A DNA stretch of 64,000 nucleotides from Begonia masoniana (taxonomy: Eukaryota; Streptophyta; Magnoliopsida; Cucurbitales; Begoniaceae): positions 34,097,730 through 34,161,729 of the forward strand of contig CM039512.1 of NCBI GenBank assembly GCA_022432975.1, read 5' to 3'. The notes under the pieces were generated by a model. That model had not been told where the DNA came from, did no database searches, and was given only the letters and a program-made list of their open reading frames with translations. The position numbers were made by a program, and so were the translations under genes. How positions within the stretch are numbered: the stretch's first letter is position 1; every line of letters starts with the position of its first letter. Below, in pieces: positions 1-11,929 of this stretch.

Positions 1-1751
1 GGTGCACCCCAAGGGGAACTGCTAGGGCGTATAAACCATTTGTCTACCAATTCCTGTAGTTGGACTTTTAACTCCTTTAACTCAACAGGTGCCATACGGT
101 AAGGGTTCTTAGATACCGGTAATGCCTCGGGATATGTATCAATTACAAACTCTATTTCTCTATCAGGTGGCAATCCTGGCAAGTCATCCAAAAATGCCTC
201 ACGGAACTCTCTGACTATGGGGATATCTTGTAACTCTATCTTATTCTTCACCCGAACATCCATTATGCTAGCTAAGTAACTCTCACAACCATTTTTCAGT
301 AACCTATAAATTTCTAGTGAGGATATAATCGGTATTTTGCTTATTTTAGGAATAGCTTGGAAGGAATAATTATCACCACTTGGGGGTCGAAAGTCAACCA
401 TCCCAGACCTACAACTTATTGTGGCATAATGCTTAAATAACCAATCCATTCCTAATATCACCTCATACCCTCTCATGTCAATTACAATCAATTCTACATA
501 TAATTTCTTACTTCCTAAGGACACAACATCACCTTTAACAATCTGTTCAGAATGTAGGGACTTCCCTGATGGTAACATAACATCATATGGCCTTTCGGCT
601 GGTAAAGGTTCTAAGTTGTGTTGGCATACAAACAGAGTTGATATAAACGAGTGCGTGGCTCCTGTATCTATAAGTGTGTAAGCAGCAAAACCACAGATCA
701 TAATGGTACCTGTTATGACTGTATGCTGCACGGCTTCCTCATCCTCCATCATTGCATAGACTCTAGGTGCTACCCTTGCACGGTTCGGATCTGGCGGCAT
801 GGGGCAATCTCTGACTATATGTCCAACTTTGTCACATCTGAAACAACGGCCAGAACGCAATTTGCATTCGCCGGGGTGGTTCTTCTGACAGGTGGGGCAT
901 AAGGGTGCCAGAGGCCTGTTCCCTTTTCCTTGGTCATCATTCTGGTTGAGGGGTCTCTTTATTCCTTGTTGTTGTTGTTGTGGTCCCCTGTTCGGTTGCG
1001 GCTGCCAACCTTTGTTCTGACGTGGTGGCGGCTGAGTGTCCTTTGTGAGTTTTCTTGGCTGCTCACGCTGTGCATATGCTGTTATTTCTGCCTCTTCCAG
1101 CTCCAAGGCCTTAGCCGTCACTTCACCATAGGGTACATTGTGTATTCCGACAGTCTTTACTTTCACATACAGACTCGGCTTCAGTCCTTGAAAAAATTGG
1201 TAAATCTTGTCCTCGTCATCCTCAATCATACGGGGAGCAAACCGTGATAAGGCATCAAATCTACATATGTAATCCGTCACAGAGCCAGTTTGTCGCAGGT
1301 TCGTGAACTCCTTCTTCTTGTTGGCCCGAACAGTCCTATTGAAGTACTTGTCAAAGAAAGCAGTCTTGAACATCTCCCAGGTCATAGCTTCGGCATTAGC
1401 GGTGTTCTGGATCGAGTCCCACCAATGTCTTGCACTTAACTCCAAATGAAAGACAGCATAGGTGACCTTATCCCCTTCCTCAACCTTTGCATACTTAAAC
1501 ATGTCTTCTATATTTCGAATCCACTTCTCAGCATAAATAGGATCTGAAACATGTCTATTAAACACCGGGGGTCGAAGCCGGTGGAAACGCTCACCCCCAT
1601 GATCGTGAGTTGCATTAGTACTGGAGTTGCCTTGTTCCTCCCTAGCAGTCATCAGTCGTTCTATCTGGTGAGATTGGCGCATGACCAACTCTGTCAACTG
1701 AGCAATAGCATTGCTATCCTCATTGGTCTCTCTATGCTGACCTCTAACCAT
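1..1751 (-). CDS. Ty3-gypsy gag-protease-RT polyprotein, N-terminal part, runs off the left edge
   Basis: Reverse-strand reading from an ATG at 1751 is open for 583 codons to the window edge, with no stop or frameshift. Domains in order are: a retrotransposon gag region (RHWWDSI, then a FDKYFNRTVR-like segment); a CCHC zinc knuckle at about 832-870 (CFRCDKVGHIVRDC); an aspartic protease with the active site LIDTGATHSF near 620-650; a MDWL block; and the start of reverse transcriptase (YRMAPVELKEL, then FIRPSSSPWGA at the edge). These are hallmarks of plant Ty3-gypsy elements, and the arrangement fits a Tekay/Del-like chromovirus (lineage inferred). The primer site lies 146 bp before the ATG. 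The rest of RT, RNase H and integrase must lie left of the window. The open frame suggests a relatively young copy. Confidence 0.93.
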   Translation of the reverse strand, partial: MVRGQHRETNEDSNAIAQLTELVMRQSHQIERLMTAREEQGNSSTNATHDHGGERFHRLRPPVFNRHVSDPIYAEKWIRNIEDMFKYAKVEEGDKVTYAVFHLELSARHWWDSIQNTANAEAMTWEMFKTAFFDKYFNRTVRANKKKEFTNLRQTGSVTDYICRFDALSRFAPRMIEDDEDKIYQFFQGLKPSLYVKVKTVGIHNVPYGEVTAKALELEEAEITAYAQREQPRKLTKDTQPPPRQNKGWQPQPNRGPQQQQQGIKRPLNQNDDQGKGNRPLAPLCPTCQKNHPGECKLRSGRCFRCDKVGHIVRDCPMPPDPNRARVAPRVYAMMEDEEAVQHTVITGTIMICGFAAYTLIDTGATHSFISTLFVCQHNLEPLPAERPYDVMLPSGKSLHSEQIVKGDVVSLGSKKLYVELIVIDMRGYEVILGMDWLFKHYATISCRSGMVDFRPPSGDNYSFQAIPKISKIPIISSLEIYRLLKNGCESYLASIMDVRVKNKIELQDIPIVREFREAFLDDLPGLPPDREIEFVIDTYPEALPVSKNPYRMAPVELKELKVQLQELVDKWFIRPSSSPWGA

Positions 1752-1896
1752 TTTGAGATTCCTAGACAAATCATTACAGATATATCTTAACTTAATGACA
1801 TATACTGAAATCATAAATACTTACAGTTGTTGGAGTGCTCATGTGACAGTCAGTGCTGGAAGGCAGTCTGCAGAATCGGTTTTAGAACCCAGTTTT

Positions 1897-1908
1897 GCTC
1901 TGATACCA
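1897..1908 (-). other. Primer binding site (initiator Met-tRNA)
   Basis: The reverse strand reads TGGTATCAGAGC, the common plant retrotransposon primer site complementary to the 3' end of initiator Met-tRNA. It lies 4 bp inside the LTR end at 1913, where a 5' primer site belongs. It fixes the element orientation as minus and identifies 1913-5909 as the 5' LTR. Confidence 0.93.
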
Positions 1909-2198
1909 TAATTGTAACGACCCGGTGAGGATCGCCACGAAATTCTTGACTTTACATAAAACTTTAACTCATATTTGAACTCTTCTCTCCATTTTTTTTT
2001 TTTAATAACAGTATACCTAACAGGCTTAAAGACTTCAACTTAATGGATGGAAAATTAGTCCCTCGTACCTGCTTCCAATCAACGTACAAGTTGCATGGAT
2101 CTGCATGCATCAATCGATAGACATGGCACGTGCACCCCACATGACTCTTTTAAAACCTATCGCATATGCGAATACTCGCATCGACCAGCGACTCACGG

Positions 2199-4132
2199 CA
2201 CTTTCATCATCCGATGGCTTATTTCACTACATCTGCCGATCGCTAGACGACAAAATAACACTTTCATCATCCGATGGCTTATTTCACTACATCTGCCGAT
2301 CGCTAGACGACAAAATAACACTTTCATCATCCGATGGCTTATTTCACTACATCTGCCGATCGCTAGACGACAAAATAACACTTTCATCATCCGATGGCTT
2401 ATTTCACTACATCTGCCGATCGCTAGACGACAAAATAACACTTTCATCATCCGATGGCTTATTTCACTACATCTGCCGATCGCTAGACGACAAAATAACA
2501 CTTTCATCATCCGATGGCTTATTTCACTACATCTGCCGATCGCTAGACGACAAAATAACACTTTCATCATCCGATGGCTTATTTCACTACATCTGCCGAT
2601 CGCTAGACGACAAAATAACACTTTCATCATCCGATGGCTTATTTCACTACATCTGCGATCGCTAGACGACAAAATAACACTTTCATCATCCGATGGCTTA
2701 TTTCACTACATCTGCCGATCGCTAGACGACAAAATAACACTTTCATCATCCGATGGCTTATTTCACTACATCTGCCGATCGCTAGACGACAAAATAACAC
2801 TTTCATCATCCGATGGCTTATTTCACTACATCTGCCGATCGCTAGACGACAAAATAACACTTTCATCATCCGATGGCTTATTTCACTACATCTGCCGATC
2901 GCTAGACGACAAAATAACACTTTCATCATCCGATGGCTTATTTCACTACATCTGCCGATCGCTAGACGACAAAATAACACTTTCATCATCCGATGGCTTA
3001 TTTCACTACATCTGCGATCGCTAGACGACAAAATAACACTTTCATCATCCGATGGCTTATTTCACTACATCTGCCGATCGCTAGACGACAAAATAACACT
3101 TTCATCATCCGATGGCTTATTTCACTACATCTGCCGATCGCTAGACGACAAAATAACACTTTCATCATCCGATGGCTTATTTCACTACATCTGCGATCGC
3201 TAGACGACAAAATAACACTTTCATCATCCGATGGCTTATTTCACTACATCTGCCGATCGCTAGACGACAAAATAACACTTTCATCATCCGATGGCTTATT
3301 TCACTACATCTGCCGATCGCTAGACGACAAAATAACACTTTCATCATCCGATGGCTTATTTCACTACATCTGCCGATCGCTAGACGACAAAATAACACTT
3401 TCATCATCCGATGGCTTATTTCACTACATCTGCCGATCGCTAGACGACAAAATAACACTTTCATCATCCGATGGCTTATTTCACTACATCTGCCGATCGC
3501 TAGACGACAAAATAACACTTTCATCATCCGATGGCTTATTTCACTACATCTGCGATCGCTAGACGACAAAATAACACTTTCATCATCCGATGGCTTATTT
3601 CACTACATCTGCGATCGCTAGACGACAAAATAACACTTTCATCATCCGATGGCTTATTTCACTACATCTGCCGATCGCTAGACGACAAAATAACACTTTC
3701 ATCATCCGATGGCTTATTTCACTACATCTGCCGATCGCTAGACGACAAAATAACACTTTCATCATCCGATGGCTTATTTCACTACATCTGCCGATCGCTA
3801 GACGACAAAATAACACTTTCATCATCCGATGGCTTATTTCACTACATCTGCCGATCGCTAGACGACAAAATAACACTTTCATCATCCGATGGCTTATTTC
3901 ACTACATCTGCCGATCGCTAGACGACAAAATAACACTTTCATCATCCGATGGCTTATTTCACTACATCTGCGATCGCTAGACGACAAAATAACACTTTCA
4001 TCATCCGATGGCTTATTTCACTACATCTGCCGATCGCTAGACGACAAAATAACACTTTCATCATCCGATGGCTTATTTCACTACATCTGCCGATCGCTAG
4101 ACGACAAAATAACACTTTCATCATCCGATGGC
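2199..4132. repeat. 60-bp tandem array (about 32 copies) inside the LTR
   Basis: The unit runs CACTTTCATCATCCGATGG ... CTACATCTGCCGATCGCTAG ... ACGACAAAATAA. Copies are virtually identical, except that six are 59 bp through loss of one C (CTGCGATCG instead of CTGCCGATCG). The single-base deletions fall near 2656, 3015, 3194, 3553, 3612 and 3971. Because 60 bp equals 20 codons and the unit lacks stops in several frames, long open frames appear on both strands; they are artefacts of periodicity. Confidence 0.98.
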
Positions 4133-5909
4133 TAAACACTCTACTCCTACCGATAGGAGAAAAACACATCTTCCGGTAGAAACTCCTACCAAAATGATTC
4201 ATTCGACTTTCACATAATACAACTTAGCTAAGAAAGGCTCTTACTGGTATAACAAATTCATTCAGAGTATAAATAGCGGAAGACTTGCATGACATAAACC
4301 CTTTAAAAGAAAACATATTCTCATATCCAATCCCAGACTTAAAAGTTAACTCAAGCAATACTAACACCATCCTACATGATTCCAGTTCTTATATTCTTAC
4401 TGACATAAGGGAGCAATAACCAGGGGTCATAATCGCCTCTCCAGTCCTGCACTGTCACTATGAGTATCCTCCAGCAACCAAGCTTAGACATCCTCATTAA
4501 CCTTGAGTTCCTCACCTGAAAACTCGTCACCTACATCATAAGGTTCAAACTATAAGCCTAATGCTTAGTAAGGAATGCAATAGTAACATTGATGCATGAA
4601 TGCATAATTTGGGAAAATCACATGCTCATAAGTCTTTTCTTGTTCATGTCTTTGCTCATAATCATCATTTATAATCATGGATCATATTCATCATTCATAA
4701 TCGTTGATCATATTCATCATTCATAGTCATTAATCATATTCATCGTTCATAATCTTTGCTCATATTCTTTGTTTAGGTTGTGTGAATCAAGAGAGGATTT
4801 GTGCCAGTAAAGGGGGTTCGACAGTGAGTTTGATCTTGTTCCCTACTGTGGGTCGTATTCATGTGTCCTTCTTTGGACTGTGACATACGCCGAACCGCCC
4901 CCAACCCTCACTTAATCCACGTTGCATAAATCTTATATATACATATATATACATACATATCTTGTTCATAGAAAACATGCGTTAAAACATTTTTCTTATA
5001 CTTGGGAAACATTCATGATGCATGAACATGAGAACTTTTAACTCATCAAACTAAGACAATGATCATACCAGAGTAGATGACTTCACAACATACATAGATC
5101 CTTCAAGTGCAGGCAAGCTCATTATCATAATGTAAACATTAGACATCTATACAACCTAGTACACCCACGATGTAGGGCTCTATCAGCTGGAAATCTTAAT
5201 ACATTCACTTACCTGGTCTCCTTAGCAATCTGAACCTCTCCTCTTCAACTTCTTCACCTAAAACATGTGCATTACAGTAGTTAAATCAAAATCCTAAACC
5301 CTATTCATAAATCATCCTAGGATCTATTAGCTAAAGTCATTCCCGAATCCTTGGTTTGATATACTGTGCAGAATCTGAAATCCAAAATAAAACAATCAGG
5401 TTCTACTATCGATTAAATCTGAGTTGGTTACTTAAAATTTCCAGAATCGATTCGGGTTGACATTACTACTCTCGGATTCTAAAATGTTCTAATACTACTC
5501 GGCCATTGATAAAATCTGAGTTCAAATGCCGAGCTGAAAACAGAGCTCCAAACACTAACAGATAACTACATTGTCCATTTCATACCTCGGGTGCAGATTC
5601 GCAGAGGAATGCGGGCTAGAAACCGGTCGTCGGCGAGGAAGACACTGATAGCAGTGAGCGGGGCTTGGGAGAGAAGAAATCACCGGAAAGGGTGGTGTCG
5701 GCTACAGTGGTTTAAATGAGGTTTGAATCCTTTCCTTTTTCTTTAATCACTGGCCTCAATCCTCCAATATTACAACTTTGCCACTAAACCTAGTTTAGAT
5801 CCACATGTAATTAATTAAGCTTGGCATAAATCCTAAACTTCGAAGATTAAATATTTATGACCGTTAATACAGTTAAGAAAATCACCTGGCCGTTATCTCG
5901 GGTGTAACA
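4133..5909 (-). other. Unique part of the minus-strand LTR, including promoter-proximal region
   Basis: There is no coding potential. Visible items are degenerate TCATATTCATCATTCAT repeats (4670-4770), a conserved block 4780-4930 shared with 9740-9905, the splice-donor-like block (minus, 5207-5216) and a TTTAAA motif near 5710 shared with the second copy near 10,675. Confidence 0.7.
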
Positions 5910-6714
5910 AAATAACACAAAATTCTATTTCTCCCTCATTTCTTCTCGGCTCCGCGAAAAACCAGAAAGCTTCTGGTTTTCGCTCTCGCGGCGATTCCTC
6001 ACGCCGGCGATTCCTCACGTCGGCGACGGTTGGATCTCCGATCGACCTCCGTTCTTTATGTTTTCTCCTCCGATCAACGTTCCAGGTAAGATTCTACAGC
6101 TTTCAGACATTGGTTTTCAGTTTTAACGAAGTTATACGGTTAGGGTTTTCATTTAGGGTTTCGTTAAAAACGCGATTTAGGGTTCGAGATTGATAGGTTT
6201 ATCAAGTTTATGGATATAAAGGACGTATTGAACGTTATTGGACGAAGTTAAACTAATTTGTGAGAAATATTAAATTTAATGAATTTCGAGTTTTTGGAAA
6301 AAGCTCGTTATTGGATGTTTCGTGGAATCGAGCGCGATTTGGTTGTTAAAATGCCTCGATTAATTAAGTTATAGCTTTAGAAGAATTTCCTTAGTTAAAG
6401 ATTTCATTAATTTGGACATTTATAGTTCAAACGCATTTTAATGATAATTGTTGTGAATTGTCGTAGGTGAACCACGCTCGTGGACGAAGCTTGAGCTGCA
6501 ACGGACACGAGGTAAGTTCTCGTGATCTTCTCTGGCCGATTGGCCTACACGGTACGTCAGAGTCGTCTCGAGGAGTTTTGGTGACGTGCTTGTTTAATGG
6601 TTTTGGTTGGGTAGTTAGGTTGATTTGTTTTATAGTTTATGCATTTATAGTCTTGATGGTACACATATTGCTTGCTTATGTTTATATTGAACTGTTCACG
6701 CATCACGTATTTTA
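5910..6714 (+). mobile_element. Plus-strand LTR fragment (left surviving part of a nested LTR)
   Basis: The flank of the 1-5909 element has the layout of other plus-strand LTRs here: a pyrimidine-rich leader, GC-rich 5' sequence, an AGGTAAG at about 6092, and a second splice-donor-like ACGAGGTAAGTTC near 6510 that matches the position of CCAGGTAAGTAG at about 15,687. A near-perfect hairpin (AAAACCAG...CTGGTTTT) lies at about 5960-5985, followed by a direct repeat of GGCGATTCCTCACG. Its continuation appears to be 10874-11929, beyond the inserted 6715-10873 block. Short frames such as 6467-6715 are not supported as genes. Confidence 0.6.
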
Positions 6715-6715
6715 A

Positions 6716-8532
6716 GATGAAATAACACTTACATCATCCGATAACTTAAATACACTTCATCTGCCGTCACTGGACGATGAAATAACACTTACATCATCCG
6801 GTAACTTAAATACACTTCATCTGCCGTCACTGGACGATGAAATAACACTTACATCATCCGGTAACTTAAATACACTTCATCTGCGATCACTAGACGACAA
6901 AATAGCACTTTCATCTTCCGATGGCTTACACACTCTACATCTGCGGTCACTGGACGATGAAATAACACTTACATCATCCGGTAACTTAAATACACTTCAT
7001 CTGCGATCACTAGACGACAAAATAGCACTTTCATCTTCCGATGGCTTACACACTCTACATCTGCCGGTCACTGGACGATGAAATAACACTTACATCATCC
7101 GGTAACTTAAATACACTTCATCTGCGATCACTAGACGACAAAATAGCACTTTCATCTTCCGATGGCTTACACACTCTACATCTGCGGTCACTGGACGATG
7201 AAATAACACTTACATCATCCGATAACTTAAATACACTTCATCTGCGATCACTAGACGACAAAATAGCACTTTCATCTTCCGATGGCTTACACACTCTACA
7301 TCTGCGGTCACTGGACGATGAAATAACACTTACATCATCCGATAACTTAAATACACTTCATCTGCCGTCACTGGACGATGAAATAACACTTACATCATCC
7401 GATAACTTAAATACACTTCATCTGCCGTCACTGGACGATGAAATAACACTTACATCATCCGGTAACTTAAATACACTTCATCTGCGATCACTAGACGACA
7501 AAATAGCACTTTCATCTTCCGATGGCTTACACACTCTACATCTGCGGTCACTGGACGATGAAATAACACTTACATCATCCGATAACTTAAATACACTTCA
7601 TCTGCGATCACTAGACGACAAAATAGCACTTTCATCTTCCGATGGCTTACACACTCTACATCTGCCGGTCACTGGACGATGAAATAACACTTACATCATC
7701 CGATAACTTAAATACACTTCATCTGCGATCACTAGACGACAAAATAGCACTTTCATCTTCCGATGGCTTACACACTCTACATCTGCGGTCACTGGACGAT
7801 GAAATAACACTTACATCATCGGTAACTTAAATACACTTCATCTGCGATCACTAGACGACAAAATAGCACTTTCATCTTCCGATGGCTTACACACTCTACA
7901 TCTGCGGTCACTGGACGATGAAATAACACTTACATCATCCGATAACTTAAATACACTTCATCTGCCGTCACTGGACGATGAAATAACACTTACATCATCC
8001 GATAACTTAAATACACTTCATCTGCGATCACTAGACGACAAAATAGCACTTTCATCTTCCGATGGCTTACACACTCTACATCTGCGGTCACTGGACGATG
8101 AAATAACACTTACATCATCGGTAACTTAAATACACTTCATCTGCGATCACTAGACGACAAAATAGCACTTTCATCTTCCGATGGCTTACACACTCTACAT
8201 CTGCGGTCACTGGACGATGAAATAACACTTACATCATCCGATAACTTAAATACACTTCATCTGCGATCACTAGACGACAAAATAGCACTTTCATCTTCCG
8301 ATGGCTTACACACTCTACATCTGCCGGTCACTGGACGATGAAATAACACTTACATCATCCGATAACTTAAATACACTTCATCTGCGATCACTAGACGAAA
8401 AAATAGCACTTTCATCTTCCGATGGCTTACACACTCTACATCTGCGGTCACTGGACGATGAAATAACACTTACATCATCCGGTAACTTAAATACACTTCA
8501 TCTGCGATCACTAGACGACAAAATAGCACTTT
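6716..8532. repeat. Compound 60-bp array, two alternating monomer types (about 30 copies)
   Basis: Type A contains GATGAAATAACACTTACATC and TTAAATACACTTCATCTGC. Type B contains ACAAAATAGCACTTTCATC and GGCTTACACACTCTACATC. They mostly alternate A-B as 119-120-bp dimers, with occasional A-A runs (6716-6880, 7310-7490, 7910-8030). Both resemble the 2199-4132 monomer, sharing CTTTCATCATCCGATGGCTTA-like and ATCTGCCGATC-like parts. Single-base gains and losses (CTGCGGTC versus CTGCCGGTC) shift the phase. Confidence 0.97.
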
Positions 8533-9715
8533 CATCATTCATATTCATCATTCATATTCATCATTCATATTCATCATTCATATTCATCATTCATATTCAT
8601 CATTCATATTCATCATTCATATTCATCATTCATATTCATCATTCATATTCATCATTCATATTCATCATTCATATTCATCATTCATATTCATCATTCATAT
8701 TCATCATTCATATTCATCATTCATATTCATCATTCATATTCATCATTCATATTCATCATTCATATTCATCATTCATATTCATCATTCATATTCATCATTC
8801 ATATTCATCATTCATATTCATCATTCATATTCATCATTCATATTCATCATTCATATTCATCATTCATATTCATCATTCATATTCATCATTCATATTCATC
8901 ATTCATATTCATCATTCATATTCATCATTCATATTCATCATTCATATTCATCATTCATATTCATCATTCATATTCATCATTCATATTCATCATTCATATT
9001 CATCATTCATATTCATCATTCATATTCATCATTCATATTCATCATTCATATTCATCATTCATATTCATCATTCATATTCATCATTCATATTCATCATTCA
9101 TATTCATCATTCATATTCATCATTCATATTCATCATTCATATTCATCATTCATATTCATCATTCATATTCATCATTCATATTCATCATTCATATTCATCA
9201 TTCATATTCATCATTCATATTCATCATTCATATTCATCATTCATATTCATCATTCATATTCATCATTCATATTCATCATTCATATTCATCATTCATATTC
9301 ATCATTCATATTCATCATTCATATTCATCATTCATATTCATCATTCATATTCATCATTCATATTCATCATTCATATTCATCATTCATATTCATCATTCAT
9401 ATTCATCATTCATATTCATCATTCATATTCATCATTCATATTCATCATTCATATTCATCATTCATATTCATCATTCATATTCATCATTCATATTCATCAT
9501 TCATATTCATCATTCATATTCATCATTCATATTCATCATTCATATTCATCATTCATATTCATCATTCATATTCATCATTCATATTCATCATTCATATTCA
9601 TCATTCATATTCATCATTCATATTCATCATTCATATTCATCATTCATATTCATCATTCATATTCATCATTCATATTCATCATTCATATTCATCATTCATA
9701 TTCATCAATCATATT
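8533..9715. repeat. 13-bp tandem repeat, about 90 copies
   Basis: The unit CATATTCATCATT repeats almost without error for about 1.18 kb; only the last copies diverge (CATCAATCAT, CACATTCATCG). It starts abruptly inside a type-B 60-mer at TTTCATCATTCAT and runs into LTR sequence matching 4770 onward. Three times 13 bp equals 13 codons without stops, so the open frame 8301-9785 is an artefact. Confidence 0.98.
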
Positions 9716-10873
9716 CATCATTCACATTCATCGATCATATTCTTCGTTCATGTTGTGTGGATTAAGAGAGGATTTGTGCCGGTAAAGGGGGTTGACAGTG
9801 AGAGTGTACATAATCCCTTGCGGGTCGTAATCATGGTCCTTCCTTTTGGACAGTGACATACGTCAAACCGCCCCCAACCCTCACTTAATTCACGTTGCAT
9901 AAGATTTACTTCGTTATCTTACTTCATTCATGAGAAAACCATGCTCTTAAAATATTTTCGTATGCATAAAATAGTCATGATCCATGTACATGGAAATTCT
10001 TAAATCATCAAGCGACAGAACAGAGCACTATCCAACATGGAACCTTACCATTGAACTAATCATCAACATAAATGCTAGTCAGTAACATAAGGAACTACTA
10101 ATCATCGTATGAGTTTCTACCTAGCATCCTTTGATGTAGGGTCCTAAAGACCGAGAAACCTATACATTCACTTACCTGGTCTCCTTAGCAATTTGAGCTC
10201 ATTTCTCTTCAAACTTCTTCACCTAAAACATTTACATTGCAGTAGTTAAAACAAAACCCTATTAGTTCTAACCACAAGTCATCCTAGGATCTGATAACTA
10301 AAGTCACTCCCGAATCCTTAGTATAGTTCTTTGTGCAGTTTGAAATCCAAAACCCAAAACAGACAGATTCGATTAGCGATAACTCAGGGTTGGTTGTTTA
10401 ATGTCCAAAATCGATTCGGAATGACATTACCACTTTCAGATTTTAATATATCCTTACTAATACTCGGCCATAGAAGAATCCAGAACCTCAACACATAGCT
10501 GAAAACAGAGCTTAACGACTAAAAGATAGCTACATTGTCAAACTCGTACCTCGAGCACAAAGTAGCCGAGAAGCAGCAAGGAAACTGATCGTCGAAGGAG
10601 GGATTTCCAGCTGACAGAGAGCAAGAGCTCGGGAGGAAAAGTCGCCGAGAGTAAGAGATGACGGCTACAGTGGTTTAAATGAGGTTTGAATCCTTTCCTT
10701 TTTCTTTAAATACTGGTCTCAATCCTCCATTATTACAACTTTGCCACTCAACCTAGTTTAAATCCACATGTAATTAATTAAGCTTGGCATAAAACTCTAA
10801 ATCGTGAAGATTGAATATTCATGACCGTTAATACAGTTAGGAAGTCACCTGGTTGAAGTTGTCGGGTGTTACA
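9716..10873 (-). other. Unique part of the second minus-strand LTR
   Basis: This stretch is homologous to 4740-5909. It has no coding potential. The conserved blocks are a GTCGTAATCATGG segment near 9825, the splice-donor-like block near 10,175 and the TTTAAATGAGG promoter-like region near 10,675. Confidence 0.7.
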
Positions 10874-11929
10874 AGTTAGGGGGCTGAGATCTCGGTGACA
10901 CCCACAAAGTAAAGATAAAGAAAATGCTGCATGATTTCTGAACTCATATGCACAGCATGCATTTACATTTACGAGAGCTTGCTGAGATTTTTATCTCATA
11001 GGTGTCTGTATGGTGTAGGTGACTTCGACATAGGTGAGGACGAGATCCCTCCACCTGAGAAGTGATGCAGTTGACGGAGGATGATTGCGGGAGTGTGTTG
11101 GCGCAGTCGAGGCGCATTTTGACCCGTGGGACTCATGGTTAGATGTTTTGAGAGTTTTTGGAAATTGTCAGGCTGATGGTTGTATAGAAACATTTTAGGA
11201 TGTTTGGTTCTGATTAGTTGATAGGTTTATGTTTGGAGGTTTTAAACGTTTTTTGAAAACCTATTTTATAAATCGCTTTTGTAAAAGTTTTCATTGGAAT
11301 CGTAGTGATTTAAACAGGAGGAATTGTATAGTTTCAAACGGATCCACGCAGTCCGTTTTCATGGAAACGTGTTTTGTTTTAATTATGTCCCAAGTTAAAT
11401 TGAGCGTTAGGATACGTTTGGATTGGTTTTTAAGTTTTTCTTATGACTGTTGTGTTATTGGTATAGAAGTGTGGAAGGAAATATTGAATTGTGAAGAGCG
11501 TGGTTGGCACAGGAGAAAGGAAAGAAGAAGGAGAGAAAAGAGGGTGCAAGTCCTCTAGAAATCCAGAGGACTTGGCGATCGATCGCCAGGCAGGGGCGAT
11601 CGATCGCCCCTCGTGTGTTGGGCGATTGCCTGTTGAGGCGATCGCTAGGCAATGAAGCGATCGCCGTGGGGAGATTGTTCGCCATGCAACGATCGCTGTG
11701 GGCGATCGATCGCCTATTTTGGGCGATCGATCGCCCCAGCATTTTGGGGGCGATTGCCCCATTTTGCCCCCGCCTTCTGCTTTGTTTTATTTTTATTGTT
11801 TTATTTAATTGTTTTAAGTTTTGTTTAAACATTTCGTTTTCGATTTCGATTTTAAAAGTTTTAGGTATAAAAAAATAATAATAAATAATATAGTACGGGA
11901 AAATCAGGTACAGTGTTAGGGTCGCTACA
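10874..11929 (+). mobile_element. Plus-strand LTR fragment (right part), ends GGGTCGCTACA
   Basis: Continues the LTR seen at 5910-6714. The block CATAGGTGTCTGTATGGTG then GTAGGTGAC at 11,000-11,025 matches the block at about 16,355-16,385 of the solo LTR 14690-17301. The tail contains a cluster of GCGATCGATCGC palindromes, also like that LTR. It ends TCGCTACA at 11929, next to sequence of another LTR. Overlapping frames on both strands at 11,229-11,878 read through the palindrome cluster and are not credible genes. Confidence 0.62.
11570..11765. repeat. Cluster of GATCGATC / GCGATCGC palindromes
   Basis: About ten copies of GGCGATCGATCGCC, GCGATCGC and close variants in under 200 bp, each self-complementary and mutually complementary. 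A smaller related cluster (GCCGATCGATCGGC-like) is at 16,930-17,020 in the solo LTR 14690-17301. Confidence 0.9.

Larger units (their letters stand above)
1913..5909 (-). mobile_element. 5' LTR of the minus-strand Ty3-gypsy element, 3,997 bp
   Basis: On the minus strand the LTR begins TGTTACACCCGAG (plus-strand end at 5909) and ends CCGGGTCGTTACA at 1913, next to the primer site. Half of it (2199-4132) is a 60-bp tandem array. The rest holds degenerate CATATTCATCATTCAT motifs (4670-4770), a GGTCGTATTC block near 4850, an AGGTAAG splice-donor-like block (minus, about 5207-5216) and a TTTAAA TATA-like motif near 5710. The segment 4740-5909 is closely similar to 9730-10873. The flank at 5910-5914 (AAATA) is the expected target duplication; its partner is left of the window. 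Confidence 0.88.
6715..10873 (-). mobile_element. Second minus-strand LTR, related to 1913-5909, missing its minus-strand 3' end
   Basis: The plus-strand right end GTCGGGTGTTACA at 10873 matches the end at 5909. The segment 9730-10873 aligns through most of its length with 4740-5909, including GTTTAAATGAGGTTTGAATCC and the AGGTAAG block (minus, near 10,175). To the left lie a 13-bp repeat block and a compound 60-bp array. The expected TGTAACGACCCGG end is absent at 6715, so this end was lost or the array truncated. No internal coding sequence is attached. Confidence 0.78.

Noticed and set aside
2095..4202. Several repetitive open frames on both strands
   Set aside because: The 60-bp period (20 codons) propagates absence of stops; no non-repeat domain and no start context distinguishes one.
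6135..6185. Interstitial telomere-like TTTAGGG sequence
   Set aside because: Only three scattered GGTTAGGG/TTTAGGG/TTTAGGG-like words, typical of plant leader sequences, not a tandem array.
2199..8532. CRISPR-like array
   Set aside because: Direct repeats are contiguous with no unique spacers, and the surroundings are plant LTR sequence.
8301..9785. A 494-codon open frame rich in His, Ile, Ser and Phe
   Set aside because: Generated by the 13-bp repeat (13-codon period) and adjoining 60-mers; inside an LTR.
11430..11878. Overlapping frames of 109-125 codons on both strands
   Set aside because: They arise from the self-complementary GATCGATC cluster in an LTR tail; no family resemblance.
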